Under the pieces are notes generated by a model. It was not told the DNA's origin, searched no databases, and worked only from the letters and a program-made list of their open reading frames with translations. Of a stretch of 64,000 nucleotides of DNA, positions 47,301 to 59,316 are shown one piece after another (within the stretch, counting starts at the first letter, position 1; every line of letters starts with the position of its first letter). The DNA is from Anagrus nilaparvatae (Eukaryota > Arthropoda > Insecta > Hymenoptera > Mymaridae). Both the position numbers and the translations under genes were made by a program. The stretch spans positions 5,458,001 through 5,522,000 of the forward strand of contig JAKSXM010000142.1 in NCBI GenBank assembly GCA_022575985.1, given 5' to 3'.

Positions 47301-49504
47301 AATTTATAATGGCTTATAATGAATTTTCAATATCTTTTTTTTATGTGTCCTAAACATTGCAATGAAATATCAATCAAAAAATAAACTTATATTTATTGCC
47401 ATTGATTTTTATTTCATCTGTCATGATACATACGTACACACAACTGCCAGATGGTATTTTTTTTTCCAATTTTTTTCATTACAAAATGGTACAATAAATC
47501 AGAAAAAAACTTAAATCTAAAAAAATTTTTATTCCAAAATTATATTATTAAAAGTTGTAGTTTTCAATCTAAAAATGTAAACAAGACAAAATGTCCAAAC
47601 GTTGTTTATTAAACTTGGGGTAAAAGTAAACAAGAAAATTAATTAAACAACGTCACGTTTTAGGTATTCTCTTTTCTCTCTATAAAATAAACAAATTTTA
47701 TGTTTTAACTTGTGTTCGGGTTCACCATTTTACTATTTTTCAGCTCTATATGTAAAGCACATAAAGAAAAAATATTTTTTTTCGACTAAAGGTTAATAAA
47801 CAAAGCACAAGACTGCTAGTTAGTAACTCACCTAATTATTATTTTTAATAGGTGTCATAAAGTTTTTTTCTTTACTTTTTTTTATTGCAATAAAAAGTAG
47901 CTCTACGTGTAAACATACGTGATTTTCTTTTTATAGCAAGAATCTACTTTCATAACTTGAGCACTGATCGCTTGGTTCATTTATCAATATCGATTTTTAA
48001 GAAATAGTACGGTAATATTTCAAGTGCACGTGTGCATTGTTAGCTTTTTATATATAAAAAGTAAAGAAAAATCTAGATAATAGGAACAAAAAAAAAAAAA
48101 ATAAAACAAACTTTGAATCTATACACACACACTGGGAGAAAAAGCTCGAAGGATTTAACTTTTCTGTAGAACTCAACCGTTTGCGGCTCGCTAAAACATG
48201 GGCAACTGCCAGAGACTTTTTTCTTCTCTTTGTAAAAGAATTTAACAAAAAACAGGGTGTCGCAACTGAAAGAATGCTTGGACTTACCCCCACGATCTAC
48301 AGAAGAAAACTTACGACTCGGACCTTTAAACAAAAGGTTAATGTTCCATTCTCTTCTTTATTTTTTTTATTCTCTCCAGAGTCGAAGCATTTAACTCTCT
48401 TTTATACTCTGCTACGGTAGAGACCCTTTTGTAATTCTACTTTAAAAACTGGAAAACCTCGAGGCGAACCGTGCTTTTTCTCAATTTTCATTCGCACGTG
48501 CTTGCAATTACTTTATAATAAATATATTAATTAATGAATAATTTATTTCTATTTAACGGATTTTTTTTTTTTTATTATCTATTAATGAACATTTTTGAAA
48601 TTCGAATATTGAATGCATAAAAATTTTTATCAAATTCGCAAGTCTATTCATTATTTCAATACTAATTAATTCCATCCGTTTTGCAATAGAAACCTATCAA
48701 GTTCCTCCAATAATAAAGTTAAAATTTCCGATAATTAAAATAAAATCCATAAAAATTGTTTTTTTATCCACTTTTCCTAAATTTTTCTATTGAGTTAATC
48801 TGAATTTCAATTTACACCAAGTATGACCTCAAGTAAAATTTATTAAATACTATCTAAATTTATAGGGAGGTCCCCTCGATTCTGGGATTTTGGGGATCAA
48901 TTTTTATGTCTAAAAATCATTTGCTACCGTGAGCTAGTGTTTAAAAAAATTTGGAAACACGTTAAAAATTAGAAAGTGGAAAAGTCGAAATTCCCATCTT
49001 ATATAAATGGAAAACTTGAAGTGCTCGGTGGAAAGGGTATTTAAAATTGAAAATCAAAATCCTTGGAGTTGGGAGTTTCTATGATCAAAATATACGAAAA
49101 AAATCTTGAATACAAAAAAATATATATTTATAATATTCTAATACATTTAAATTTTTTTAAAACTCTTATTCTATTAGGAATGGTACAAAGTTTTTAAAAA
49201 AGTCTCTGCGGAAAGCTTGCGCAAAATTTTGTAGACAAATAGAAAGTATTTACCTGAATAATTATCATTTTAACAGCAATTTAAAAGTTGGTCATTTTAG
49301 ATTAAAAACAGGCATTCAGTTTATTGACTATCATGGTTAAAAAATTAGTGATAAAAAATCTCGGTTTGTGGAGCTTAGAAAAAGACCTTTAAAGAAAAAA
49401 ATGAGACCAACTGGAAAGTAATAAGTTGACTTGCAAGGATGCTGCATTATTTAGAAGTTCGCTCAAGTTACCTAAATAAATTTTCTACTAATGTTTTGAT
49501 TTTA
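44400..49504. other. Intron sequence upstream of the nested gene
   Basis: Mostly AT-rich. This would contain the upstream control region of the minus-strand MRJP-like gene. A more GC-balanced block at 48120-48340 has overlapping open frames on both strands without domains, so I read it as possible conserved non-coding DNA. No repeats with clear ends were seen. Confidence 0.4.
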
Positions 49505-49919
49505 CACTTCTTAAAAAAAAAAAAAAAAATTAGAACATTTTCGAAAAATTAGTAAATTTTCAAAAAATTTTATAAATATTCGATAAAAATCGTATATTTA
49601 CTAAATTTAGAATATTAACAAAAAATTCGAGTATTCTCGATTTTTTTTTGTGAATTCGCAAGAAAAATCGATAGTTTACAATTTTTTTCGAAAATTTACA
49701 AAAAATAAAGGTGAATTTCCAAAAAATAGTTGTGAATTTACAACTTTTTTCGTAAATTCACAAAAAAAAATCGAGAATTCTCAAATTTTTCGAGAATATA
49801 CTAAATTTAGTAAATTTACGATTTTTATTGAACATTTACAAAATATTTTGAAAATTCACTAATTTTTCGAAAAAATTCTATTTTTTTTTGTAAATCTAAG
49901 AAAGTTACTTTTTACAGTG
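49505..49919. mobile_element. Foldback MITE, copy 5 (left terminus damaged)
   Basis: The right end (TTACTTTTTACAGTG) is intact. The left end is CACT followed directly by TCTTA, missing about 14 bases of the terminal repeat. TA precedes it on the left, but AG follows on the right. The open frame at 49650-49862 is a shadow of this element. Confidence 0.8.
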
Positions 49920-50077
49920 AAGTTCTAAGTATACCTATTTAGATGCAAATCAGCAAAAATATCTTTTTCTATTTGAATTTTCCGATTTTCCAACAAAACC
50001 AAGTTTACCTAGATTAATACAAATAAAAAACTATAAAAGGTTTAAAAAAAAATAGAAACAAGTTGCTAATAGCCTTA

Positions 50078-50507
50078 CACTGTAAAAAGTAACTTCTTTA
50101 TATTAACAAAAAAATTAGAACATTTTCGAAAAATTAGTAAATTTTCAAAAAAATTTGTAAATATTCGAAAAAAATCGTAAATTTACTAAATGTAGTATAT
50201 TATCGAAAAATTCAAGTATTCTTTGATTTTTTTTTTGTAAATTCATAAGAAAAAATGATAATTTACAATTTTTTTTCGAAAATTTACAAAAAAATAGTTG
50301 TAAATTTCCGAAAAATAATTGTGAATTTGAAACTTTTTTCGTAAATGTACAAAAAAATATCGAGAATTCTCGAATTTTTCGATAATATACTAAATTTAGT
50401 AAATTTACGATTTTTTTCGAATATTTAGAAATTTTTTTGAAAATTTACTAATTTTTCGAAAATTTTCTAATTTTTTTGTTAACATAAGGAAGTTACTTTT
50501 AACAGTG
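50078..50507. mobile_element. Foldback MITE, copy 6 (full length)
   Basis: A 430-bp copy with both termini present (right end AACAGTG) and TA on both flanks. It lies 158 bp from copy 5. Its right half, with GATAATATACTAAATTTAGT at about 50382-50401, is the best match to copy 7 and serves as the empty-site reference for the palindromic element at 54825. Confidence 0.9.
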
Positions 50508-53500
50508 TACTTATGTTTCCATTTGTGCTTATTAATATTCTGAGTAAGAAAGTATTTTGATAATATTAAAAAATAAAATTTAATTTTCTTGTTTAATACA
50601 TATTAAATATTATAAAATTAGAAAGTTGTTCTTAACCTAAATTCTCAACAACATAGAAAACTTATCATTTTAATAGCATAGCTATATTCCTCTTGAGATT
50701 TCTTAACATTTAATTATAATAATTGTTAAAATTTTTGGGTTCAGGTCAACAATGGCATTTTAAGAAAAATAATTAATGTGCGTTTTTGTTTATCGAAAAC
50801 GATGCGATGGGTAGGTGTAATTATCATATATTTCATTTAGTTTTTATGAGCTTGGTAGAAAAAATAATAAAAAGAAAAAAAATTGTAGTTAGTCAGAGAA
50901 TTAGAGTATATGAGGGCATAATGAGAAGAAAGCAGACTCGCTGACTGGAAGCAGATAGGAAATAATAAAGAAAGTTAAAAAAAGAAAAGTAGATAAAGAG
51001 AAATGAGCTTAAGAGGCATTTTAAAAGTGACGTAAAATCGTTTTAATCTCATTTCTGCGAGAGTAGTAGATATTTTCTGGTAACTAAATGACACTGATAG
51101 AAATAGAACGTCAACGCTTTTCGTCCTGGCTGGAGGTGCATCAAAGCGTGACACTTATAATCCGACAGTTAAGTTTAACCGTCCGTAAAGTCTTAACTTC
51201 GTCCATATATAGCACATTAAGAATAGCAAAAAAATATCATATTTTTCAATGCTCTAATTTATAAATTTTTCAATTTTGCTAATTTCATTTTTTTAAGTAC
51301 TCTCAGAAATGGCCATTCGATGAAAATCAAATTAAAAAATTATATTTTCTAGAGAGCGTAAAAATTTATTCAATTACCAACGCACATATATTTTTTTTTA
51401 AATTAAAATAACATAACATCAAAGGGTACTCTGGAGGTTTGCCTGTCCCCACTCTGGCAAAAAAAAAATAACATCATAAGTTACCTGCATAAAAATAACA
51501 AAATTTGAAAAAAAAATAAAAAACCACTCGAGCAAGAATAAATAAATGAAATATGAATAAAATTGTAGCATAAATTGTTTTACAGTATGATAACATTAAG
51601 GTTAGTTAAAATAAAAAAGGAGTTGTGTAGTAGATAACGCAAAGTTTGGTCAGACAACATAAACAGAAAATGTATAAATAGAAAATGATGTTTGTGGACA
51701 ACGAGGGAAATATTTATGTAGATTTTATGTTAAACCAAATAAATTTATAAAAATAAATAAATAATTAATAAAAAAAATGAACTTGTCGTGCTTGCAATCA
51801 TAAAAGTTGGTAATTAATACTGTTGCTCTATATATAGAAGATAAAAGTTAACTTTTTCCATTAGGGTGGGCAAATTCTTTCTTTCTTTTTTTTTCTATTA
51901 CTTCGAAATCAGTTATAACACTCGATTGCATGAGCAAGCTCTGAATTCTCTATAATTACTTGAATAAAAAAGTTTTTTTAGCTTTTAGTGAATAAAAAGA
52001 AAAAGTATCATTAGATCTTTGTAGGTTAGGGTTATTACATGGGGTTATAATATCGTGTCGTGCATTAAATTATATAAGAATAAGTAATGTTTGTACGTGT
52101 CGATTTTAAATAAATCTCCAGTTAATATAAAAAAATGAAAAAAGTATATATTGCACTTTTCTATCTGGAAAATAAAATCTAATAAATAACTCGGTGTCGT
52201 TTTTTTTTCTTTTTTTTAACGCTCATTTTGCATGCAATTTTATTATTTAAAAAGCGATATGCATTTTATTTTATTAATTTTATGCTATTATTTCTTCTTT
52301 CCATACCATGTAATTTGACTAAGAATTTTCTAAATAAATACAAAACTTGCTAAATTTAACCTGTTGACCTGGAGCTTTTTATTAATAAACAGAGCTGTAA
52401 AAAAATTAAATCTCCTAATAAATTTCCAATGTTTAATCCTTTAATGTTAATTAATCACGATTACAAATAAATCTTCTTTTTTGTTTAAAATAAAAAGCAC
52501 ATTATTTAAATAATTTATTTGTTAAATTATCAATCACAACTGCACACAGCATTATAAAATTTACATAAATGTCTGGTATGCTTTAAAAAAAAAAAAGAAC
52601 CAAACAAAAAGAAAAAGTTTTTCACTGTACATTATTTATATTTTTTTTAACTTTGTTTTATTTTCTGTTCAAACTACGTTTTCAAAAAATAAAATACACA
52701 TATATATATATTAAAAAAATTTACACAGATTTTTATCATTTTAATTATGTTTTTTTTTTTTTAAACTTTTTTAAAAGCTTTTTATTTTTATTTTTTAATA
52801 ATAATAAAAAAAAAAAAATTAAAAGTTATGTCTATATAATCTTTGCAAAAAATGTACGTAAGCTTTACTAATCAGGAAAAAAAAATTTTTTTTCATATAA
52901 CTTTTTTTTGTACATATCATAAGTTTCCTCTTTTCTCTGTTTTCTCTGTATCTCCCATTTCACAGGGAGAAAGAGAGACGTTAAAACCGATATTTTTAAA
53001 GTGAATTGTCCGAAAAAAAAAGGGAAAGAATATATTCATGTTAGTCCTGGTCATATGTAAAAATTTACTTTATGCTCCGTTTAAATGTCACATAAAAGCT
53101 CATAGTTAATGCGACAAATTCTTGTGCCTCATTTCGTAAAGCACATTTATTACTGTTATGATCCAAAAAATTATTCTCCTGTAAAACAAAGAGATAAGTG
53201 TGCCTTCGTAATTAAGCTCGTATCAAAAACTCAAAAGCCTTACAACTCAATCTTTGATTTTTTATTTTATCTGTACTGTCGATCTAAAAATGAGGGTACA
53301 TAATATAATCTACCCTAGAAAAAAATAAAAAAGGTCTTTCATGCTGCTTGAGAATGTCGATATATAATATCCCTCTGGACGAATAATTTTATTCCTTGCG
53401 CTTCTTTCTTGATGCTTTTATACATTTTATACGTTAGAGGTTATGATATTAGATCTGTGAAGAAAAAAATCTTCAATGTATGAAATTTTTTTTTTCCTTT

Positions 53501-54524
53501 TTTTTTTTGACATCATGACTCTTTATTAATTTCTTTTTGATCGAAAAAAAATATATATGAAAATTTGAATATATTAAAAAAAAAATCCTCTTCTTGTTAT
53601 TTACATAAGCTATAAAGACGAAATTGGATTTTCCTGAATAATAACAAATTACGTATAGTCTCTATTCTTCGTCAAAATTAATCAAAGTTCCAAATTTCCA
53701 AAGAATAATCCATGTATCTTTTTTATTAACTCGGAAACTGGGTACATAATATTTAAACAATGAAACACAATTATCAACCTCTGTTTTTTTACTCCCGAGA
53801 ATTAAGTAATCCTCTTAAATGCAATTTTTCACAAGTGTTAAACTTACCATTGTGGTCAAAGAATCTAAAAATAAAAAAAGTACAAAGAAATTTTCTTGGT
53901 CAGTAGTTACACGAGCAAAAGCGTGGTGAAACATTGTCTAAAAAGGAAGAGAGGACCAACGTAGGTTAAAAAAAAAGAAGACAAGTTAAAAAAAAATCGT
54001 ATAGTAGAGATTTGACAATGGGAAAGAAAAACCTCAGCATTGTTCGGTATAAGAAACAATAATAAAAAAAATAAAGAGTTTTGAAAGGACAATTATTCGT
54101 CGTTTATGTACTCGTTTATCTCTCTTATACTCGTTGAATAAAAGAAGTATAAAAAAAAACTTAAACTATTCTTTGATACACAGAGAAAACTAAAAAAAAT
54201 ATATAATAACAATAATAAAGTTTACTGAGCTATGCAGAATTTTTTTTTCACACAAACGTTTTTTTTTTTCGATTGTGTTAAATATAACATAAAAGAATTT
54301 TCGTTTTATTTATTGATATAATTAAATATGGAAATGCTTTAATTATACGAAAAATGTGAATTTCATCTTTTGTTCTTTAACATAAAAAAAGCTAAGGTAA
54401 AAAGAAAAAAATGACTTTTTTTAAGAAAATAAATAATTTTTTTCTTCTTAGGTTGTACAGCTTCCTTTATATACAGATAAATTCAATTATTGCTGACAAA
54501 AATAGGCTTATTCGTAACTGGTAT
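50508..54524. other. Intron sequence
   Basis: No supported gene. GC-balanced patches at 50760-50820 and 51100-51205 could be regulatory. Long A and T runs dominate 52560-54400. Confidence 0.4.
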
Positions 54525-57514
54525 AATTCCTTATAGTAACAAAAAAATTAGAAAATTTTCGAAAAATTAGTAAATTTTCAAAAAAATTTGTAAACATTCG
54601 AAAAAAATCGTAAATTTACTAAATTTAGTATATTATCGAAAAATTCGAGAATTCTCGATTTTTTTTTGTGAATTCGCAAGAAAAATTGATAATTTACCAT
54701 TTTTTCTCGAAAATTTACAAAAAATAGTCGTAAATTTACGAAAAATAATTGTGAATTTGCAACTTTTTTCGTAAAATCACAAAAAAAAATCGAGAATTCT
54801 CGAATTTTTCGATAATATACTAAAGACTACTGCGGAATAAGGTATGGTTTCCGGCCCCAGCATATTTTTCGCATTTTTTTGGCTCAATTTGATGATATAT
54901 GATAAAAAATAAGATTCCGAGGGTCGGCACCCCCCCACCCCCCCTGCGTTACCCCTGGGGGGTTGAAACGTGTTTTTCACTAAAAATTAATATCTCCGGG
55001 CCGAATCATCCGATTGGGACGTGGTTGGTATCAAAATTTTTGTTTTGAAAAAATACACCAAAAAAAAATTTTTTTTTTTATTTTTGAACTCATTTTGAGG
55101 TTCAAAACTTCGAAAAACCTCATTTTTGGCTTTTTTGACGGTCTAAAAATTGAGATATCTCAGGATAGAGGAAAAACTCCTTTTTTTCGCGCTCAGGGGA
55201 ACTTTGTCTAAGACTACTTTTCAAAATTCCGTCGGAAAAATGGCAACTTTTACGGTGCGTCACTCGCAATTGACGATTATGTAAAAAAATCGTGTTTTAT
55301 TTTTTGCTTGTTTTATCATACCATCTAATATTTTATTTTAAATCTAAAATTAGCTTTTTTATGGTCTTTTTTATGTTTTTCTCATAATTTTTTCATAAAA
55401 AAACGATATTTCACCTATACTCTACCAAAGGACTTCATTTATTTCATGAAATCTCTTTTAATTTTCGCAATAATCAATAGGATGATCATCTTTTTGAAAA
55501 AAAAAAAAATTGAAGGCACACCTTACTGATACCTTTCTTTGTGTATCTTAGACCATATAAAGTGATAAATAAGCTAGGTATAGAAAAATTTTTGTTCGCC
55601 GCATAGTTTTTTTTGAGTTGACAGCCTCAGAATCACGTTTTTTCAATATGTATTTAAAAAAACCAATTTTGGAATTTTTTTGTTATAAATTAAAATTATT
55701 TTTTAATTGATGGATTTATGTTTTTTCACTTTTCTTACATTGACAATTTACTAAAAAGAGTATATTTAAGACCAAAGAATACAAATTTTCAATTTTCAAC
55801 GTCTTGGAGCAGTTTAAATGTTAGATATTGGGTTTTTTAATAATTCATCAACTGGGGATTTTTCTAACAGATTAAAATGATGTTAAAAACTGGACTAAAA
55901 ACATACTTCGTTTTAATTTTTCCTGTACAATCTAAATTCACTATTCATTTTAACATTTAACGACGCTTTATAGGAGAAAAATTCATTTTTTTAGTTTTTA
56001 GGGCCCCAATTTTCAGGGAGCCAATGTTTAAAGTTTCGCATTTTTTAAGAAAAAATTTTCTGAATAATATTTGCAATTTTTACTTATATTTTTTTTCCTC
56101 AGGAATTCGATGAAACCTTGATAAAATCATTTGAATCTGCTAGGAAAATCCCAAGAGTATGAATTTTAAAAAACCCCAATATTTACCTTTTGAGCTGCTT
56201 CAAGAAGTTGAAAACTGAAAATTTGTAATTTTTGGTCATGTATATAAAGAAAAGGGAGTATACTCTTTTTAGTAAATTGTGAATGCAAAATAAGTAAAAA
56301 AACATAAATCCATCATTTAGAATAATTTTAATTTATAAAAATATAATTCAGAAATCGGTTTTTTTTAAACATCGAAAAAACGTGATTTTGAGTCTTCCAA
56401 CTAAAGAAAAAAAATATAGGGCAAGCAAAATATTTACTGTTTCTCACTTGTTCGTCACTTTCTATGGTCTAAAGAACCCAAAGAAATGTAACAGGAAGGT
56501 GTGCGTTTAATTTTGTTCTTTAAAAAGTTGATCATCCTAAGCGCAATCTTTCTGCGGATTTTCCATATAATAGTTAAAAATGAGGTTTTATGTTCAAATA
56601 ATTATATATTTCAATTTGTTAATTAATTAAATTTATCGTTATTTATGAACTAATTTAATACATATTTTAAGAATAAATAACTTTCTTTAAAACAATTATT
56701 TATAATAAAAGTGTTAGTATTTTAATTATTATTAATAAGGAAAATAGATATTATTTGCCAAAATTAAAAGAGATTTCATGAAATAAATGAAGTCCTTTGG
56801 TAGAGTATAGGTGAAATATCGTTTTTTTATGAAAAAATTATGAGAAAAACTTAAAAAAGACCATAAAAAAGCTAATTTTAGATTTAAAATAAAATATTAG
56901 ATGGTATGATAAAACAAGCAAAAAATAAAACACGATTTTTTTACATAATCGTCAATTGCGAGTGACGCACCGTAAAAGTTGCCATTTTTCCGACGGAATT
57001 TTGAAAAGTAGTCTTAGACAAAGTTCCCCTGAGCGCGAAAAAAAGGAGTTTTTCCTCTATCCTGAGATATCTCAATTTTTATACCGTCAAAAAAGCCAAA
57101 AATGAGGTTTTTCGAAGTTTTGAACCTCAAAATGAGTTCAAAAATAAAAAAAAAAAATTTTTTTTTGGTGTATTTTTTCAAAACAAAAATTTTGATACCA
57201 ACCACGTCCCAATCGGATGATTCGGCCCGGAGATATTAATTTTTAGTGAAAAACACGTTTCAACCCCCCAGGGGTAACGCAGGGGGGGTGGGGGGGTGCC
57301 GACCCTCGGAATCTTATTTTTTATCATATATCATCAAATTGAGCCAAAAAAATGCGAAAAATATGCTGGGGCCGGAAACAATACCTTATTCCGCAGTAGT
57401 CTTTAGTAAATTTACGATTTTTTTCGAATATTTACAAACTTTTCTGATAATTTACTAATTTTTAGAAAATTTTCTAATTTTTTTGTTAATATAAGGAAGT
57501 TACTTTTTACAGTG
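54525..57514. mobile_element. Foldback MITE, copy 7, split by a palindromic transposon
   Basis: MITE sequence occupies about 54525-54824 and resumes at 57402-57514. The right terminus TTACTTTTTACAGTG with TA flank is intact; the left terminus is degraded (TTCCTTATAGTAAC without the CACTG cap). Joined, the halves restore the family consensus across ACTAAA/TTTAGT with no base lost or gained. Confidence 0.85.
54825..57401. mobile_element. Giant palindromic Spy-like DNA transposon (non-autonomous, 2,577 bp)
   Basis: The element starts GACTACTGCGGAATAAGG and ends with the reverse complement. Outer arms 54825-55465 and 56760-57401 are inverted repeats of about 641 bp with only a few mismatches. 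Inner arms (about 55481-55945 against 56090-56545) still pair but are much more diverged, and a ~210-bp AT-rich stretch (about 56550-56759) is present only in the right arm. The insertion lies exactly between AAA and TTT of a MITE and made no target duplication. That is the defining behaviour of Spy transposons, a group of IS5/PIF-Harbinger-related elements described from invertebrates. No transposase is encoded. The arms' mirrored frames (54777-54980/57246-57458 and 55014-55211/57014-57205) are shadows. Confidence 0.8.
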
Positions 57515-59283
57515 TACCTATTACCAAATTTTTTTAAAAATAATATTTTTTTCTGTACGAATAAGTGCTGAAGTTTAAAAAAAATAATAATTAAAATTTG
57601 TTTTTAAATATTAGCCCTTTTAAATATTTGCTAATTTATTTTATGCTTATTTGTTATAAATTTTTCAATATTATTAGTATTATTATTATTATTATCATCT
57701 TTATTTGCCATTACAAAAAATTAGACAATTTTAACGTACAGTCAAGTATTCAATGTTACTTTGACGAGTTCTGGTGCAAAAAAAGCCTCATTGCTAAGCT
57801 CAGTCTAATTATAAATAAAATGATAAAAATGTATATTATCTATTTTAAGTCAATTTATTTTTAAACGGTCAGTTTAGGTAATGAAAGAGAATAAAAAATT
57901 ATTGGATAAACAATGAAATTTCAATCAAATGTTAAATTATAGAAAAATTAAATTACAGAAAAACTTTTTTACGAAATAAATAAAAGTGACACTGAGCTAT
58001 TGGATCCAGTAAATAAAAGTATTGGAATATCTACAGAGTTTTTATGCATATACAAGTTTAACGTTATAGAAAAGAAAATAAAAAGCTTCGACAGTATTGC
58101 TTTGGTTAAAAAATAAAATTCTATTTACCTCGACAAAAATTTATATTACAGTTAATTTAGTTAATTTAATTTTATGAAAATATCCCTTCGAATTAAATTA
58201 TCTCCTCATATCTTTTTATGAATTATTTAGATAAAGAAGAAATAGAGCATGAGACAAATCTAATTATATAAAATTTATTTTCTTTAAATTATACAGTAGA
58301 GTTTTTTTTTTAAAAAAGCTAAAAATGTACAGAATTTGCACACTTGTTTAAAATAAAAAAAGCAAAATAAATAAAAAAAAAAAAAAAATAAACAACAATA
58401 ACAAATCGAAAAAAACACAAAAGAATATCCAAGCTCAATATATTTTCAACGTATCTGATAGGGACAAAACATAAAAACCCTATAGCTCTATTGGGCACTT
58501 TGTATTGATGGTCTCTACAACTCTTTCTCTTTTTCAAACCTATTCAATACATTCATTTCATACTTTTTTTTTGTAAATCACAATGTTCTACTTTATTTTC
58601 TTTTTTTTTTTCATGCTCTTCTCTTTCTCTCCATTGTGAATTTAATTTTACACCTAAAAAAAAGAGCTTTATTTATATTTGTTTTTAAAGTTAATATTCT
58701 AATAAAAGTAAGTTTTTATTCAAAGGGAAAAATACCAGCTCCATCCTTTTTTTTTAACCTCGCTCTCTGATCCTAAAAGCTATTCTTTAGCTGTCGAGGA
58801 AAATCCCTGACAGAGTCATAGATTTGTACTTTTTCGAATGTAAGGATAAAGGATCTTTTCTTTAAGATGGACAAAACGATTTATAGTCTGAATATTCGCA
58901 TTTTCCATTTGCTTCTGATGGGCTTTGATATTTTATATTTTAACGCTAAACTTTCAAATTTTCTTATCTCCTACAATTTTTTTCTATTCTTATAATGTAA
59001 TAGAAGATTTACTCGCTACGTATTCTCAAATAAAATTGATATTTCAACAGAAAATTCTTGACATTTATAAATAAATCTTTTATTATTATGAATATCCGAG
59101 CTTTTCCCTGATTTTTTATTTTAAAAATGGAAAAATATTATTTTTTAAATTTATTTCAACAGAGTCTTGAAATGTAAATAGAAAAATAACAATCGGAATT
59201 TAATAATTTAGCACGAACCTTGCATGAAAGTAGAAATAATATTCCTCAGCACTTGTATATAAAAATCTTCCTCTTTGTTTCAG
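57515..59283. other. Intron sequence
   Basis: AT-rich intron DNA ending at the acceptor CTTTGTTTCAG before the 33-nt exon. No supported gene; open frames at 57598-57864 and 58319-58537 are low-complexity. Confidence 0.45.
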
Positions 59284-59316
59284 GTAAGGAACTGAATACC
59301 TTCGCACGAAACGATG
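59284..59316 (+). CDS. Membrane protein, 33-nt microexon (exon 3)
   Basis: Acceptor CTTTGTTTCAG, then 33 nt, then donor GATG|GTGAGT at 59317. Reading from phase 1 it gives (G)KELNTFARND and leaves in phase 1. It is symmetric like the 36-nt exon, so both could be alternatively included without frame change. The joined juxtamembrane peptide would be HMTYKPRQPVIEGKELNTFA and onward. The intron from exon 2 is about 22 kb. Support is from splice signals, frame and GC balance only. Confidence 0.55.

Noticed and set aside
48048..48420. Overlapping frames on both strands in a GC-balanced block
   Set aside because: Open on several frames at once, which fits balanced composition better than coding; no domain recognised.
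54825..57401. Helitron interpretation of the no-duplication insertion
   Set aside because: Helitrons also insert without duplication between A and T, but they begin TC and end CTRR with a 3' hairpin and lack terminal inverted repeats; this element has very long ones and AAA/TTT flanks.
54777..57458. Four open frames in the palindrome arms
   Set aside because: Mirrored copies of the same low-complexity, arm-encoded sequence; no transposase motif. They exist because the arms are inverted repeats.
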